Shown piece after piece: positions 31,653 through 39,897 of a stretch of 58,137 bases of DNA. Below the pieces are notes generated by a model. That model was not told where the DNA came from and did not search any database. It saw only the letters and a list, made by a program, of their open reading frames with translations. The stretch comes from a virus. Both the position numbers and the translations under genes were made by a program. Each line of letters begins with the position of its first letter. Position 1 is the first letter of the stretch. The stretch is from positions 1-58,137 of the IMG/VR virus record IMGVR_UViG_3300025520_000006. One strand, written 5' to 3'.

Positions 31653-32717
31653 TCATGCAGACTCCACTTCTCCAAACCGGCGGTCATGTGCCGTATTTTG
31701 TGCCGACCCCCGCTTCGCGCGCTCGACCTCTTCCGGCGTGAGGAACTCCAGATAGATCTCCGTCGTCTTCACGCTCGTGTGGCCGAGGATCTTCGATAGG
31801 TCGTAGATTGACCCGCCCTTGCGGAGATATTCGACCGCGTAGAAATGGCGCAAGTCGTGGAAGCGAAAGCGCGAGAACCCTCGCCCGGCTTTGGCCTCTC
31901 GCCCCATTAATGAGCGTCGCAGATGCGTGAAATCGGAGGCGGCCTGGCTGAAGGGCGCTCCGTCCTCGCGGCAGAAAATAAGGGTTGATCCTAGCGCGAC
32001 CGGCTGTGCCGAGATATGTGCCGACGCCTCGTCCGAAAGCGGAATGACTCGGCGCTTATTGCCCTTGCCGATCACTTCGAGCGTATCGGCAGCGCGATTG
32101 AATCCTCTGCGCTGGGCAGTTACGAGTTCGTTCTGCCGACATCCGGTGAGCCGAGCGGCTCGGATTAGGGCGCCGAAGGCGCGGCTCGCTGCGCCTATCA
32201 CGGACTCGACGTCCGCAGGCTCCGGTAGGACGATCGGATCGCGGCGTTCCTTAATCAGGCGGCGCTTGGATAGCGTAGGATTGCCCTCGCGCCAGCCTTG
32301 CGCCTCGGCGTAATCCAGCACGCTGGAAACGGCCGTAAGATCGCGGCGCACCGTCGCCGGCGACACTTCAGCCTTCCGAGCAGCGATCAGCGCAGCGATA
32401 GCTGGTCCGTCGATCTCGTCGATCGCGAGTCGCTCGAGATGTGGGCGCGCCTTGGCGAGTGAATCGGCATAGCGCGAAGCGGTAGTCGGCGCGAGGTTGG
32501 AGAACTCGTGTTCGGCCCAGGCCGTCACGACCTCGAGCCATGGTCTTCGACGCTCCCCGCGCCAGCGCGCCGCCTTGATCTCCTCGATCTTCTTATCGCG
32601 CAGTCGCCGCGCAGTTTTGACATCGCCCGTTCGTAGGCTTTCTCGATGTTCGACGCCCCGGATGGTGGCGCGCAACCACCAGATTCCGCTGCGTTTATAG
32701 AGGTTTTCCTCAGACAT
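31653..32717 (-). CDS. int: Tyrosine integrase
   Basis: A 354-residue site-specific recombinase. The N-terminal 60 residues form an arm-binding-type domain, the SAM-like core-binding domain lies at about 62-145, and the catalytic domain follows. Catalytic residues are Arg194 (TGCRQNEL), a lysine in GKGNKRR (218-221), His287 and Arg290 (FHDLRH), His313 (LGHTS) and Tyr322 (TEIYLEF). It acts at the neighbouring attP. Its 5' end overlaps the excisionase-like gene by 193 bp in another frame. Confidence 0.95.
   Translation of the reverse strand: MSEENLYKRSGIWWLRATIRGVEHRESLRTGDVKTARRLRDKKIEEIKAARWRGERRRPWLEVVTAWAEHEFSNLAPTTASRYADSLAKARPHLERLAIDEIDGPAIAALIAARKAEVSPATVRRDLTAVSSVLDYAEAQGWREGNPTLSKRRLIKERRDPIVLPEPADVESVIGAASRAFGALIRAARLTGCRQNELVTAQRRGFNRAADTLEVIGKGNKRRVIPLSDEASAHISAQPVALGSTLIFCREDGAPFSQAASDFTHLRRSLMGREAKAGRGFSRFRFHDLRHFYAVEYLRKGGSIYDLSKILGHTSVKTTEIYLEFLTPEEVERAKRGSAQNTAHDRRFGEVESA
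31687..31705 (+). promoter_or_regulatory. Arm-type repeat, right of attP core
   Basis: TGTGCCG at 31687-31693 and 31699-31705 (12-bp period), inside the 3' end of the integrase gene. It mirrors the pair at 31452-31469 across the core. A third pair with the same period is at 32005-32023. Confidence 0.5.
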
Positions 32718-32902
32718 TCGGCCTCCCGCTCGGAAATGAACCGACGCAATTTGGCTGGGTCGAAAGTCCAGAGCGTGCCAATTTTGGCCGCTCCAGGCAA
32801 ATCGCCTCGCGCCGCCAGCGCCTGGACGCCGCGGTGCGAGATGCCCAGCATGGCGGCCGCCTCTTCGGCGCGGATCCGCTGTGGGGCAGGGCGGTCGTTC
32901 AT
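32525..32902 (-). CDS. xis: Excisionase-like DNA-binding protein
   Basis: A 125-residue protein. Residues 7-55 form a MerR/excisionase-type helix-turn-helix (RAEEAAAMLGISHRGVQALAARG, then WTFDPAKLRRFI). The C-terminal half is basic, low in complexity and overlaps the integrase start in another frame, so it may be partly a coincidental extension. The ATG at 32902 has a GGAGCGG ribosome site. Directionality factor for integrase is the likely role. Confidence 0.75.
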   Translation of the reverse strand: MNDRPAPQRIRAEEAAAMLGISHRGVQALAARGDLPGAAKIGTLWTFDPAKLRRFISEREAECLRKTSINAAESGGCAPPSGASNIEKAYERAMSKLRGDCAIRRSRRSRRRAGAGSVEDHGSRS

Positions 32903-33165
32903 GGGAACCGCTCCAGCGGCTCCGGCCAGCGCCATGATCCTAAGAAGATATCGTCGACTCGCTTTTTTGCGCCGTCGAGCGTGCTTAGGGCTCCGACGCG
33001 GCGCAAAGTCTTCGTATCGTTCGGGTCCATGCACCACAGATAAAATGGGCCATCTTCAAAGAAGCATTCTATGGTCGCGAGCTCGTGGCCAAGTTCGTTC
33101 CTGAGCACGAAATATCTCCAGCTCTGATTTTCCGGATCTGAATCAATTTCATTCCATGTCGTCAT
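32899..33165 (-). CDS. Small leftward early protein
   Basis: An 88-residue protein with WRYFVLRNELGHELATIECFFEDGPFYLWCMDPND split by strands, then a basic helix. Its stop overlaps the excisionase start (ATGA), and its ATG lies 17 bp inside the preceding gene. No family recognised. Confidence 0.7.
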   Translation of the reverse strand: MTTWNEIDSDPENQSWRYFVLRNELGHELATIECFFEDGPFYLWCMDPNDTKTLRRVGALSTLDGAKKRVDDIFLGSWRWPEPLERFP

Positions 33166-33577
33166 GGCGGGCCTCCAATGATTTAAGGACCACGCGATAT
33201 TTTCCGTAGGCGACCTGCTCGATCTTGCCGCGTCGCGCGAGACAGGCGAGGGCATTCCACAGCGGCTTGCGGTCCTGATCGGTGAAACCGATAGCGGCGC
33301 CGATATCGTCGACGCTCATGATTTCTCCGGGTCGACTGGCGATCGAGCGATGCACGCGCCGCGTTAAGGTATCCGCACCAGCATATCGTGCGACAAACCG
33401 CGCCAACCGGATGACGTCGACGTCGATCTCTGGCACGACCATCTGTCGAATATGCGCGCCATGGGCGCGTGCAGAGCGATAGGCAGGCGCGGCGACATGC
33501 GGATCCAGCATCTCGAGCAGCTCGCCGATGATCTGGCCCAAGGCCGCGATCTCTTCATTTGTCGCACGCTCAGCCAC
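33149..33577 (-). CDS. Leftward early protein with winged-helix-like C-terminus
   Basis: A 142-residue protein from a GTG at 33577 that overlaps the previous stop; the longer upstream frame is unlikely because it overlaps the ASCH-like gene for over 150 bp. The N-terminal part is helical (EIAALGQIIGELLEML). Residues about 85-135 resemble a winged helix (GEIMSVDDIGAAIGF, WNALACLARRGKIEQV). Possible regulator. Confidence 0.65.
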   Translation of the reverse strand: MAERATNEEIAALGQIIGELLEMLDPHVAAPAYRSARAHGAHIRQMVVPEIDVDVIRLARFVARYAGADTLTRRVHRSIASRPGEIMSVDDIGAAIGFTDQDRKPLWNALACLARRGKIEQVAYGKYRVVLKSLEARHDDME

Positions 33578-34217
33578 GAACCGCCTCCTTCGCGAGCGTG
33601 TCGATATTCGCCGCGACCAGGCGGAAGGTAATGGCGGCGACCCATGGATTTGCGTCCCACGCCTCGGCGCCGTGAAGCGCTTCCCATAGATCGGCGTACC
33701 AATCTCTCGCCGTTGCCCATTCGGCGCCGCCAAGCCGCATGCTCACCATCGATCCGAAGATGCGTCCGGTGGCCTTCCCCTTGAAAGCTCCTTCAGCGAC
33801 CGCGTCTGCCTCGCTGATATCCTGTAGCCGCTCAACCTTCACTGACTCGACGACCAGCGTGAGGCGCGACGCCCAGCGCGGCATATGGATGGAGGGGCGC
33901 AGCTTGCGATGTTGCGCCTTGACAGACTCAGGAAAGTCTCGGGGTAGGCAATCTATCGCTGCGAAATGCTCCCGCACGCCGCTCGCATCGACTGCATAAA
34001 CAGCATACTCACTATGTCCATCATCAGTGAGGTAATGTGCTTCTCGCACCAAGAGCCGATCGCCGCTAGCCCACCGCAGCGCCCTCTTGGCTTCGCGGAT
34101 ATCCGCATAAATGCCGTTGTCCTGCGGCTGCGGCTTCAAAACCCGCCGCGTCTGCGTCTTCCGCCCGTCGAGTAAGGCGCGGATCATTGGCGCTGAAAAG
34201 ATGATCGGGCGATCCAT
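33570..34217 (-). CDS. ASCH-related phage protein
   Basis: A 215-residue protein opening IIFSAPMIRALLDGRKTQTRR, with GDRLLVREAHY, MPRWASRLTLVVESVKVERLQDISEADAVAEG and WDANPWVAAITF. This pattern is common in phages and prophages and is related to ASCH/PUA-like domains, which bind RNA or modified bases. Precise role unknown. Confidence 0.85.
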   Translation of the reverse strand: MDRPIIFSAPMIRALLDGRKTQTRRVLKPQPQDNGIYADIREAKRALRWASGDRLLVREAHYLTDDGHSEYAVYAVDASGVREHFAAIDCLPRDFPESVKAQHRKLRPSIHMPRWASRLTLVVESVKVERLQDISEADAVAEGAFKGKATGRIFGSMVSMRLGGAEWATARDWYADLWEALHGAEAWDANPWVAAITFRLVAANIDTLAKEAVRG

Positions 34218-34220
34218 CGT

Positions 34221-34307
34221 TCACTCCGCTGCCACGAGCAAGGGAAGATCATTGACCGGCGTCTCAGGCTTCTGGCTCCGCTCGTCAGGAATGAAGTTCG
34301 CCGCCAC
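34221..34307 (-). CDS. Possible 28-aa GTG-start peptide after the short ASCH gene
   Basis: The frame reads VAANFIPDERSQKPETPVND then a short hydrophobic end, and stops 3 bp before the next gene. It overlaps the end of the ASCH-domain gene in another frame. It could be an independent peptide or the remains of the ASCH gene's C-terminus. Confidence 0.3.
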   Translation of the reverse strand: MAANFIPDERSQKPETPVNDLPLLVAAE

Positions 34308-34563
34308 GAAGCAACTCGCCAGGCGGCGGGCAGACAACGCCGATCCCCGCCATGAATTCCGCCGCGGCGTCGTATTCGTCTTTAGTCATGCCCTTCGACG
34401 CATGGATTGTGAGGCGATCGAGCGCCTTGCAGAAGCTCATGAATTTCAGCGCGCGCGGCGATCGGTTCTCAACGTCCTTGCCGCCATAGATCAGCGCCCA
34501 CGCCCACGGCTGGCGAACAGACAGCGCAAGTTGCGGGATGATGATCACAGAACCTTCCTCCAT
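34285..34563 (-). CDS. Short ASCH-domain protein, apparently truncated
   Basis: A 92-residue protein: LALSVRQPWAWALIYGGKDVENRS is the classic ASCH opening, then LTIHASKGMT. Family members usually continue past the PPPGELLRGG position with a GxVG strand and further sheet, but here the frame stops five residues later. The ATG at 34563 lies inside the preceding gene. Confidence 0.7.
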   Translation of the reverse strand: MEEGSVIIIPQLALSVRQPWAWALIYGGKDVENRSPRALKFMSFCKALDRLTIHASKGMTKDEYDAAAEFMAGIGVVCPPPGELLRGGELHS

Positions 34564-34772
34564 GTCGCTCCCGGCATCGCCGCTTCGATCATCAGAATGA
34601 AGTCGTTGCGATCGTCGTCGTTCGGGAAATAGAGGCAAAGCGGGAGCGCTCGATCGAGCTTCGGGCTTGCCGCGCGCCCCTTCTCGGAAACGACGAAGGC
34701 GACAAGTTCGTCGGCGCTGCAATGAGGCTTTTCCTCAAGAAACGCTTGGCAGCGGTCGCGTAGCGTAGCCAT
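34545..34772 (-). CDS. Small leftward early protein
   Basis: A 75-residue protein (78 if the ATG at 34781 is used). Acidic/helical: FLEEKPHCSADELVAFVVSEKG and a PNDDDRNDF segment. It overlaps both neighbours by a few bases (TGATG at the start). No function seen. Confidence 0.65.
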   Translation of the reverse strand: MATLRDRCQAFLEEKPHCSADELVAFVVSEKGRAASPKLDRALPLCLYFPNDDDRNDFILMIEAAMPGATWRKVL

Positions 34773-34993
34773 CAGCGCCACCTCGCCGCGTCGACGTCAC
34801 GGTCGCAGCGTGTTTTCATTTTCTCGCCGCGAGTCTCAAGCGCCCAATCGGCGTAGCGATGCAGCACGCTTTCAAAGCTGACGCAGGCCGTCATGGTTTC
34901 GAAGCGCAGCGCTGGTTTCGGGGTGGCCGTCTCGATTTGAGCGGCTGGCGCAATCGTCATGGCCAGCACAACGGGGAACAAGGGCGCACTCAT
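34772..34993 (-). CDS. Small protein with signal-peptide-like N-terminus
   Basis: A 73-residue product: MSAPLFPVVLAMTIAPAAQI resembles a signal or membrane segment, then an ETMTACVSFESVLHRYADWALE helix. The ATG overlaps the stop of the Gp37/Gp68-like gene (ATGA). Unknown role, perhaps periplasmic. Confidence 0.6.
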   Translation of the reverse strand: MSAPLFPVVLAMTIAPAAQIETATPKPALRFETMTACVSFESVLHRYADWALETRGEKMKTRCDRDVDAARWR

Positions 34994-35931
34994 GCCGCCT
35001 CCGGGAATTCTTGGACATCGAGATCCGCCGGCAGCGGGCGCTTGCCGACGTTCTGCTTGCCGAAGAACGGGACGCCGGCCGATCGGCACTGATTGAGCAG
35101 GTCGCGCGCGTTCGCTTCGAAGTTATTGTCGCGTGCATGCGCACCGGATTCGCCGCCGCATATGACCCAGCCGAGGCGGCTCGCTTTGCCTTGCGACGTC
35201 CAAATCTTGCCGTCGCGAAGATCATGTTGCGGGATGATCGTAGGGCATTGGTAGTGACAGGCCGGGACGGTCGTTATGCCCTCAAGCGCATTTATCAAAT
35301 GTTTGTCTTCGTCGTTGACGCGCATCTCCCGCGGAAGCTGCTTTGGGTCTTCGATCCATAGGCGGAGACTGATGGCCCCGAGCATCGGCTCGACGCTCAA
35401 TCCGACCCACGGGATGCAAAGCCTCGCCTTCAACGAGAGCAGGCGCGGGATGTCGCGGTCGGCCTCCTGCTGATTGCAGACGGTGATGATCAGTCCGGCG
35501 TGCTGCGGCCATGTCGACATGCCGATCTCGGCGATACGCCTCTCGACAACGCTGATGCGCTTCGTGACCATCTGAATCGAGAGGTGCCGGGCGCGGTTGA
35601 TTTCGATCCACGCCTCCTCGAACCATTCGACCGGCGCTTCGAGATCAAAGAGATCGCTCATGGACTGTGTGAAGACGCGGCGCCGGCGATCGACGAGACC
35701 GAAGTCAGAGAGGCTGCGCGACCATTCGGCGTGCTCGCGGTCGAGGCGACGGATGAGCGAGACGGCGCTCTTGATCTTCTTGCGCGGCGCGTTCAGTCCC
35801 CAATGTGCGCCGCCCGTGCGCTTGTCCCATGCCTCGGCATAGCAGAAGTCGCAGGCGGGGCTAACCTTCGTACAGCCCCACCAGAAATTCACGGTGGCGT
35901 CTGTCCAAATAATTCCAGTCTTCTTGCCCAT
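34990..35931 (-). CDS. Phage Gp37/Gp68 family protein (DUF5131, radical-SAM-like)
   Basis: A 313-residue protein with WTDATVNFWWGC-x6-C-x2-C (Cys20, Cys27, Cys30), then RVFTQSMSDLFD, WVGLSVEPMLG, WVICGGESG and VPFFGKQ. These are signatures of the Gp37/Gp68 family, whose cysteine cluster suggests a radical-SAM-like iron-sulphur enzyme. The substrate is unknown. Complete in length. Confidence 0.88.
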   Translation of the reverse strand: MGKKTGIIWTDATVNFWWGCTKVSPACDFCYAEAWDKRTGGAHWGLNAPRKKIKSAVSLIRRLDREHAEWSRSLSDFGLVDRRRRVFTQSMSDLFDLEAPVEWFEEAWIEINRARHLSIQMVTKRISVVERRIAEIGMSTWPQHAGLIITVCNQQEADRDIPRLLSLKARLCIPWVGLSVEPMLGAISLRLWIEDPKQLPREMRVNDEDKHLINALEGITTVPACHYQCPTIIPQHDLRDGKIWTSQGKASRLGWVICGGESGAHARDNNFEANARDLLNQCRSAGVPFFGKQNVGKRPLPADLDVQEFPEAA

Positions 35932-36152
35932 TACGCGTGGCCCTTTGCTGCGTGTGCGCGAAGATCGAAATCTTCATTCGGCCCCCATCCTTCGCCTTCC
36001 TTGAGCACGCGCAGATTGACCAGATAGCCTTGCGCAAGTTCGATATCGCAGATCGCGTAGACGAGATGCGTCCCGAAGCGAACGTGCTGCCTGGCGACAT
36101 GATCGACGCTGTTTTCGCCGCCCCAGGTATCGATGCGAACCATTTTGCTCAT
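35931..36152 (-). CDS. Small leftward early protein
   Basis: A 73-residue protein (VRIDTWGGENSVDHVARQHVRFG, ICDIELAQGYLVNLRVL). Its stop and the next ATG form TAATG. No family recognised, but composition and tight packing support it. Confidence 0.65.
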   Translation of the reverse strand: MSKMVRIDTWGGENSVDHVARQHVRFGTHLVYAICDIELAQGYLVNLRVLKEGEGWGPNEDFDLRAHAAKGHA

Positions 36153-36492
36153 TACTCGCCTCCGTTCATCTTCCTGCCGAGATCGGCGATGTATTCGGAG
36201 AGCAGACGTTTTGTCTCTTCGATGCCGAACGCCGCGATCATGAAGCTTTGGATGGCGAGCAGCATCGATGCACAGACAACTATGCTGCCGCCGAGATCCC
36301 CTTTGCGATCCGGCTTCGAGATGATCCGCAAGAAGCGATCGAACTGCTGCTGGTCCGACTCGGCCCGATGCTGTCCATGCGTCTCGACTCGTCCATGTAG
36401 CGATCGACGAGCTCGCGATGCGGCTTCAAGATCTCGGCAGCCATCGCGATCGTCGACAGCGCGGCTCGAAGTTCGATCTCGGCCGGGTTCAC
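36152..36492 (-). pseudogene. Gene split by an apparent one-base frameshift
   Basis: A GTG start at 36492 overlaps the previous stop (GTGA) and gives a sensible 40-residue start (NPAEIELRAALSTIAMAAEILK). After DSIG the frame becomes serine-rich nonsense and stops at 36280. The +0 continuation in the neighbouring frame (ESDQQQFDRFLRIISK ... FGIEETKRLLSEYIADLG) is sensible and ends at 36152. Adding one G to the GGG run at 36364-36366 would join both into a protein of about 113 residues with a hydrophobic helix near its end. Sequencing error, mutation or programmed shift cannot be told apart. Confidence 0.6.
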
Positions 36493-37703
36493 AGCGTCGC
36501 CCCATGGCTATCGAAACCGGATTCCCAACGCTTCAGCTTTTCCGTATCCTTGCGGACATCGAGCGGAGAATTCTTGCGGCTCTTGCCGGCCGCAGCAGCG
36601 GCGCGGCCAGCGTCGAAGATCTCGTCGGGTTGATCCGCGGGCGCGCCATCCTCACGCGTCTGATTATTGTCGGCCGCAGCGGAGTCCTCGGCTTTCGTGT
36701 CGGTTGCCGGTTTCCCGCCGACGTCTTCCGCTGCGGCCTCCTGATGCGGGTGGGAGGAATCCCCGGCATCAGATTTCTTGGCTTCTTCGTTCTCTCGCGC
36801 CTTTGTCTCCTCATCATGAGCCTTCGCTGCCTGCTTGATCTCGCCGGTGTCGGCGTCAATCGTCTCGCCAGCGCCGGCCAGCGCATCGAGGCGGCCAGAG
36901 AGCGTCGCCTTTATCACTGGAGCCTTACCCGCATTAGGAGCCGGGAAAAGCTCATCAATCGTCGCCTCACCATTCTTTAGCGCCGACTTCGCCCCGGTGA
37001 GCGTCGCCAGATGGTCGAGCGTGATTTCCTCGACGCCAGCCACTTCTAGCGCAGCAAAAATCCTCTCTTGCGAGACGCCGATCTTGAGGAACACCTGCAT
37101 CGCAGCGTCGCGACGCTCTACCAGCGTTTTGATATCGCCGCGGATGACGCTCTCGACCGCGAGATAGCCCTTGCGCGCCACTCCCTTCGGAATACCCATG
37201 AGAATTGCGTTTCGCCGGGCGATCGAGCATGCGGCGGCGCCGGCAAGCTGGATCATGTCGGCATCGATCCCCTTGCCGCGCTTCGCCTGAATCGTCCGGC
37301 GCACGCGCGCCGTCTGTGCGACGTTGGTCTCGAGGTCGTGGAAGACGCCTTCGGCCTCGACGTATCCCTCGATCCGGTCGACATGCACGACGCGCGCGCC
37401 GACGCGGCAATTTCCCCACTGGCTCGCCATGATTTCGGCGAAGCGGATGGATGGCCCGCGGATCGTTTTACCGCCCCGCGGCAGGGCATAGATGCAATCT
37501 GCTGCCGTCTCTTCGTCGAGTGTCGCGAGCGTATTGATGTTTGAAATCGCCCGCTGGATCGAGCGCGGCAACGCACGCGAGGTCGCGACTTGCTGATCAA
37601 TTTCGGCCCGCGCCAGGCTTACGGCAAGGCTCTCTTGCTGCTCATATCCGGACGGCAGCGAGCCGGTTGCGCTGTCGTCATGCGTCGTAAGATCGTTAGC
37701 CAT
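36489..37703 (-). CDS. Putative single-strand annealing/recombination protein
   Basis: 404 residues. The N-terminal 280 are well-structured: LPRGGKTIRGPSIRFAEI, VHVDRIEGYVEAEGVFHDLE, ADMIQLAGAAACSIARRNAIL. The last 120 residues are a charged, disordered tail (Ala/Glu/Asp-rich). It follows a YqaJ exonuclease and a coiled-coil gene, the place where lambda Red-like systems carry their annealing protein. Assigned mainly by context; the family is often left unnamed. Confidence 0.65.
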   Translation of the reverse strand: MANDLTTHDDSATGSLPSGYEQQESLAVSLARAEIDQQVATSRALPRSIQRAISNINTLATLDEETAADCIYALPRGGKTIRGPSIRFAEIMASQWGNCRVGARVVHVDRIEGYVEAEGVFHDLETNVAQTARVRRTIQAKRGKGIDADMIQLAGAAACSIARRNAILMGIPKGVARKGYLAVESVIRGDIKTLVERRDAAMQVFLKIGVSQERIFAALEVAGVEEITLDHLATLTGAKSALKNGEATIDELFPAPNAGKAPVIKATLSGRLDALAGAGETIDADTGEIKQAAKAHDEETKARENEEAKKSDAGDSSHPHQEAAAEDVGGKPATDTKAEDSAAADNNQTREDGAPADQPDEIFDAGRAAAAAGKSRKNSPLDVRKDTEKLKRWESGFDSHGATL

Positions 37704-37764
37704 TATCTATTCCCTTTCGCGATAGAAGCGCTTGTCGCTCGACGCCGATGATCAGACCGGCGGC

Positions 37765-38853
37765 TCAGTAGTTGATCTGGATGTTCGGGATCATTCGCTT
37801 CGCGATCAGCGTCACCGCCAATTTCGCGGCATCTTCCGGCACGCCGCCGGTGATGAGCGCAGCAACAGCAACGTTGTTGATCGAGGCCCGGTGTTTCCGG
37901 TTGGCTTCACGCTCGCGGGCCTCTTCCTCCTCACGTCTGCGCGCTTCCTCGGCATCGCGCTTCGCCTTAGCCGCCGCTTCTTCAGCGGCGCGTTTGGCGT
38001 TGTCCTCCGCCTCTTTGGCGCGTTGCTCTGCATCTTCCTTGTCTTTGCGCAGTTGCTCTTCGCGCGCGGCGGCGGCGGTGCGTTCGGCTTGGGCAGCCCT
38101 GTCCGCGGCTTTCCTTTCCTGGCGAGCCTTCTCTTCGGCTTCCTGCGTCGCCTTGTCGGCGGCGTCGCGCGCGATCTTGTCGAGACGCTCTTGCTCCTGA
38201 CGTGCCGCCTCCGCCTTGCGCAGGCGATCCAGCTCGGCACGGTCGGCCTCGCGCTTATCCGCCCTTGCAATCGCGTCGGTCAGACGGATGAGGGCCAGGT
38301 CCTTCTCGGCGGCGTAGTCGGCAATGAATTCCTCGCAGGCTTTCTGACTGATCTCGATAGTCTCGACGTCAGCCAATGCTTCGCGAAGAAGCGATGACGA
38401 ACAGTCGCCCGGTTCCCAACCGGCATGGCGCAGCCGCTCAATCGCTTGTTTGTGATCGGCGACACGGTTAGCCTCGACCTCTTCCCATGCTGTTAGCGGC
38501 GCACGGACTTCGTCGCGCCACTTGTCCAGGGTGTCGCGGATCTGCTTCCTGGCGGCGTCGATCTTCTTCGGGATTTCTTTTTGCGCCGCGGCGAGATCCT
38601 TGCCGACGGTTTCGAGGTAACTCTTCGATTGGCTGATCTTGTGCGCCATGGACGCAATTTCTTTGCGCCCCTTGGCCGTGCCGACGTCCGCCGAAAAGCC
38701 GTCGATCTCTTTCCGGATCGCATCGAGTACCGGATCGACGGCGCCGGTCGTCGTAAAGAACGCGAGCCTCCTGTTCTCAGGGACGGTGAGCGCGAGCGCG
38801 CCGTCTTTCGGGATGACGACGAACTCGGCGGGCTCGATGACTTCGGCTTCCAT
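37765..38853 (-). CDS. Coiled-coil protein of the recombination module
   Basis: A 362-residue protein with a short N-terminal domain (residues 1-60), then a helical region (SQSKSYLETVGKDLAAAQ), and an extreme Arg/Glu/Ala coiled coil from about 205 to 325. The N-terminal half resembles DUF1351-type phage proteins that accompany exonuclease/annealing pairs. Three bp separate it from the exonuclease gene. A scaffold for recombination proteins is plausible. Confidence 0.7.
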   Translation of the reverse strand: MEAEVIEPAEFVVIPKDGALALTVPENRRLAFFTTTGAVDPVLDAIRKEIDGFSADVGTAKGRKEIASMAHKISQSKSYLETVGKDLAAAQKEIPKKIDAARKQIRDTLDKWRDEVRAPLTAWEEVEANRVADHKQAIERLRHAGWEPGDCSSSLLREALADVETIEISQKACEEFIADYAAEKDLALIRLTDAIARADKREADRAELDRLRKAEAARQEQERLDKIARDAADKATQEAEEKARQERKAADRAAQAERTAAAAREEQLRKDKEDAEQRAKEAEDNAKRAAEEAAAKAKRDAEEARRREEEEAREREANRKHRASINNVAVAALITGGVPEDAAKLAVTLIAKRMIPNIQINY

Positions 38854-38856
38854 CGT

Positions 38857-39897
38857 TCAGCCCTTCTTGATCTGGACTGTGCGGTACTGGCTCGGCGCAA
38901 CGGAGTAACCGGCGCGGTAGATCGTCTTTGCTTCGAGCAAACGTCCGTCGGCGAGACGTGCGCGCGCAGCGTTGCCGAGTATCTGGATGATCTCGGCATC
39001 GAGCGGCTTCCGTTCCTTTGCCGCCGCGCTGCCATCGGCTTCGCGAGCTTTCAGTTTCTCGCGAATCTTCAGGATTTCGCCGATACGCTCGTTCCCGGCG
39101 AGACTAATCGTCGAGTCGTCGTCGTCAGCGTAGAGATCCGCGATCAGTGCGCCGTCGCGCGCGAAGTCGGGCGGCGGCGGCTCCCTTCGCTCGACCATCC
39201 CCCAAAAATCCGCGACGGCCGTTCTCACCTTTTTGAGAACGCCGTGGTGGATCGGCGCCTCGATCAGGTGAAAGTCGACGTTGAAGCCAACGGTCATCGC
39301 GCCGATGAACGCGCGCTCGGCGCCATAGAGAACGGCGTCCTGCGCGGACTGGACAACAATCCAGAGCGGCGGAGTGATCTCGCCATCTTCCTTCCACTTC
39401 TTGGAGAAGATGCTCGGCTCTATGTTTTTGATCTGCAGGGTCGCGCGACTGCCGTCGGGAAGTTTGATCGTCGCATCTGGCGTGCTCGCGATCCCCGCCG
39501 CGCGGTCGGCGAAAACTGACCCGCCAGGTATCGGATTAGAAACGATCGACCAATTTGGACGCAGCATCCGCGCCAGTTCGAGCGCTTTCTCCTCGAGAAA
39601 ATTCCCGCGCTCCATTGGCGGGAGATGGATGCTGTCGTCACGGATATCTGGCGCGCTGCGTTCGGCTTCGATCGCGCCGGTCTTGCGCATGAATAGCTCG
39701 TATGGCGTCATATATGGATGGATCCCAAGCAACGCCGAGCATTCAGACGCGCCGATGAACTTCGCGCGATTGCCGAGCCATTCCTCGCGAGAAGATGGAA
39801 CGATGCGCTCGATCCCCGGCGGCAGCGGCTCTAGCGTGTCGACGACGGCAGCGGCCGCTGAGCCCAACGACGTTTGTGGGAACGGTTTGATTGTCAT
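38857..39897 (-). CDS. YqaJ-type exonuclease (lambda exo-like)
   Basis: A 346-residue protein. The ATG at 39897 overlaps the previous stop (ATGA). FIGASECSALLGIHPYMTPYELFMRKTG, MERGNFLEEKALELA, a STPDATI strand and LQIKN are the active-site blocks of the YqaJ family of PD-(D/E)XK exonucleases. It would resect DNA ends for annealing by the downstream protein. Confidence 0.88.
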   Translation of the reverse strand: MTIKPFPQTSLGSAAAAVVDTLEPLPPGIERIVPSSREEWLGNRAKFIGASECSALLGIHPYMTPYELFMRKTGAIEAERSAPDIRDDSIHLPPMERGNFLEEKALELARMLRPNWSIVSNPIPGGSVFADRAAGIASTPDATIKLPDGSRATLQIKNIEPSIFSKKWKEDGEITPPLWIVVQSAQDAVLYGAERAFIGAMTVGFNVDFHLIEAPIHHGVLKKVRTAVADFWGMVERREPPPPDFARDGALIADLYADDDDSTISLAGNERIGEILKIREKLKAREADGSAAAKERKPLDAEIIQILGNAARARLADGRLLEAKTIYRAGYSVAPSQYRTVQIKKG

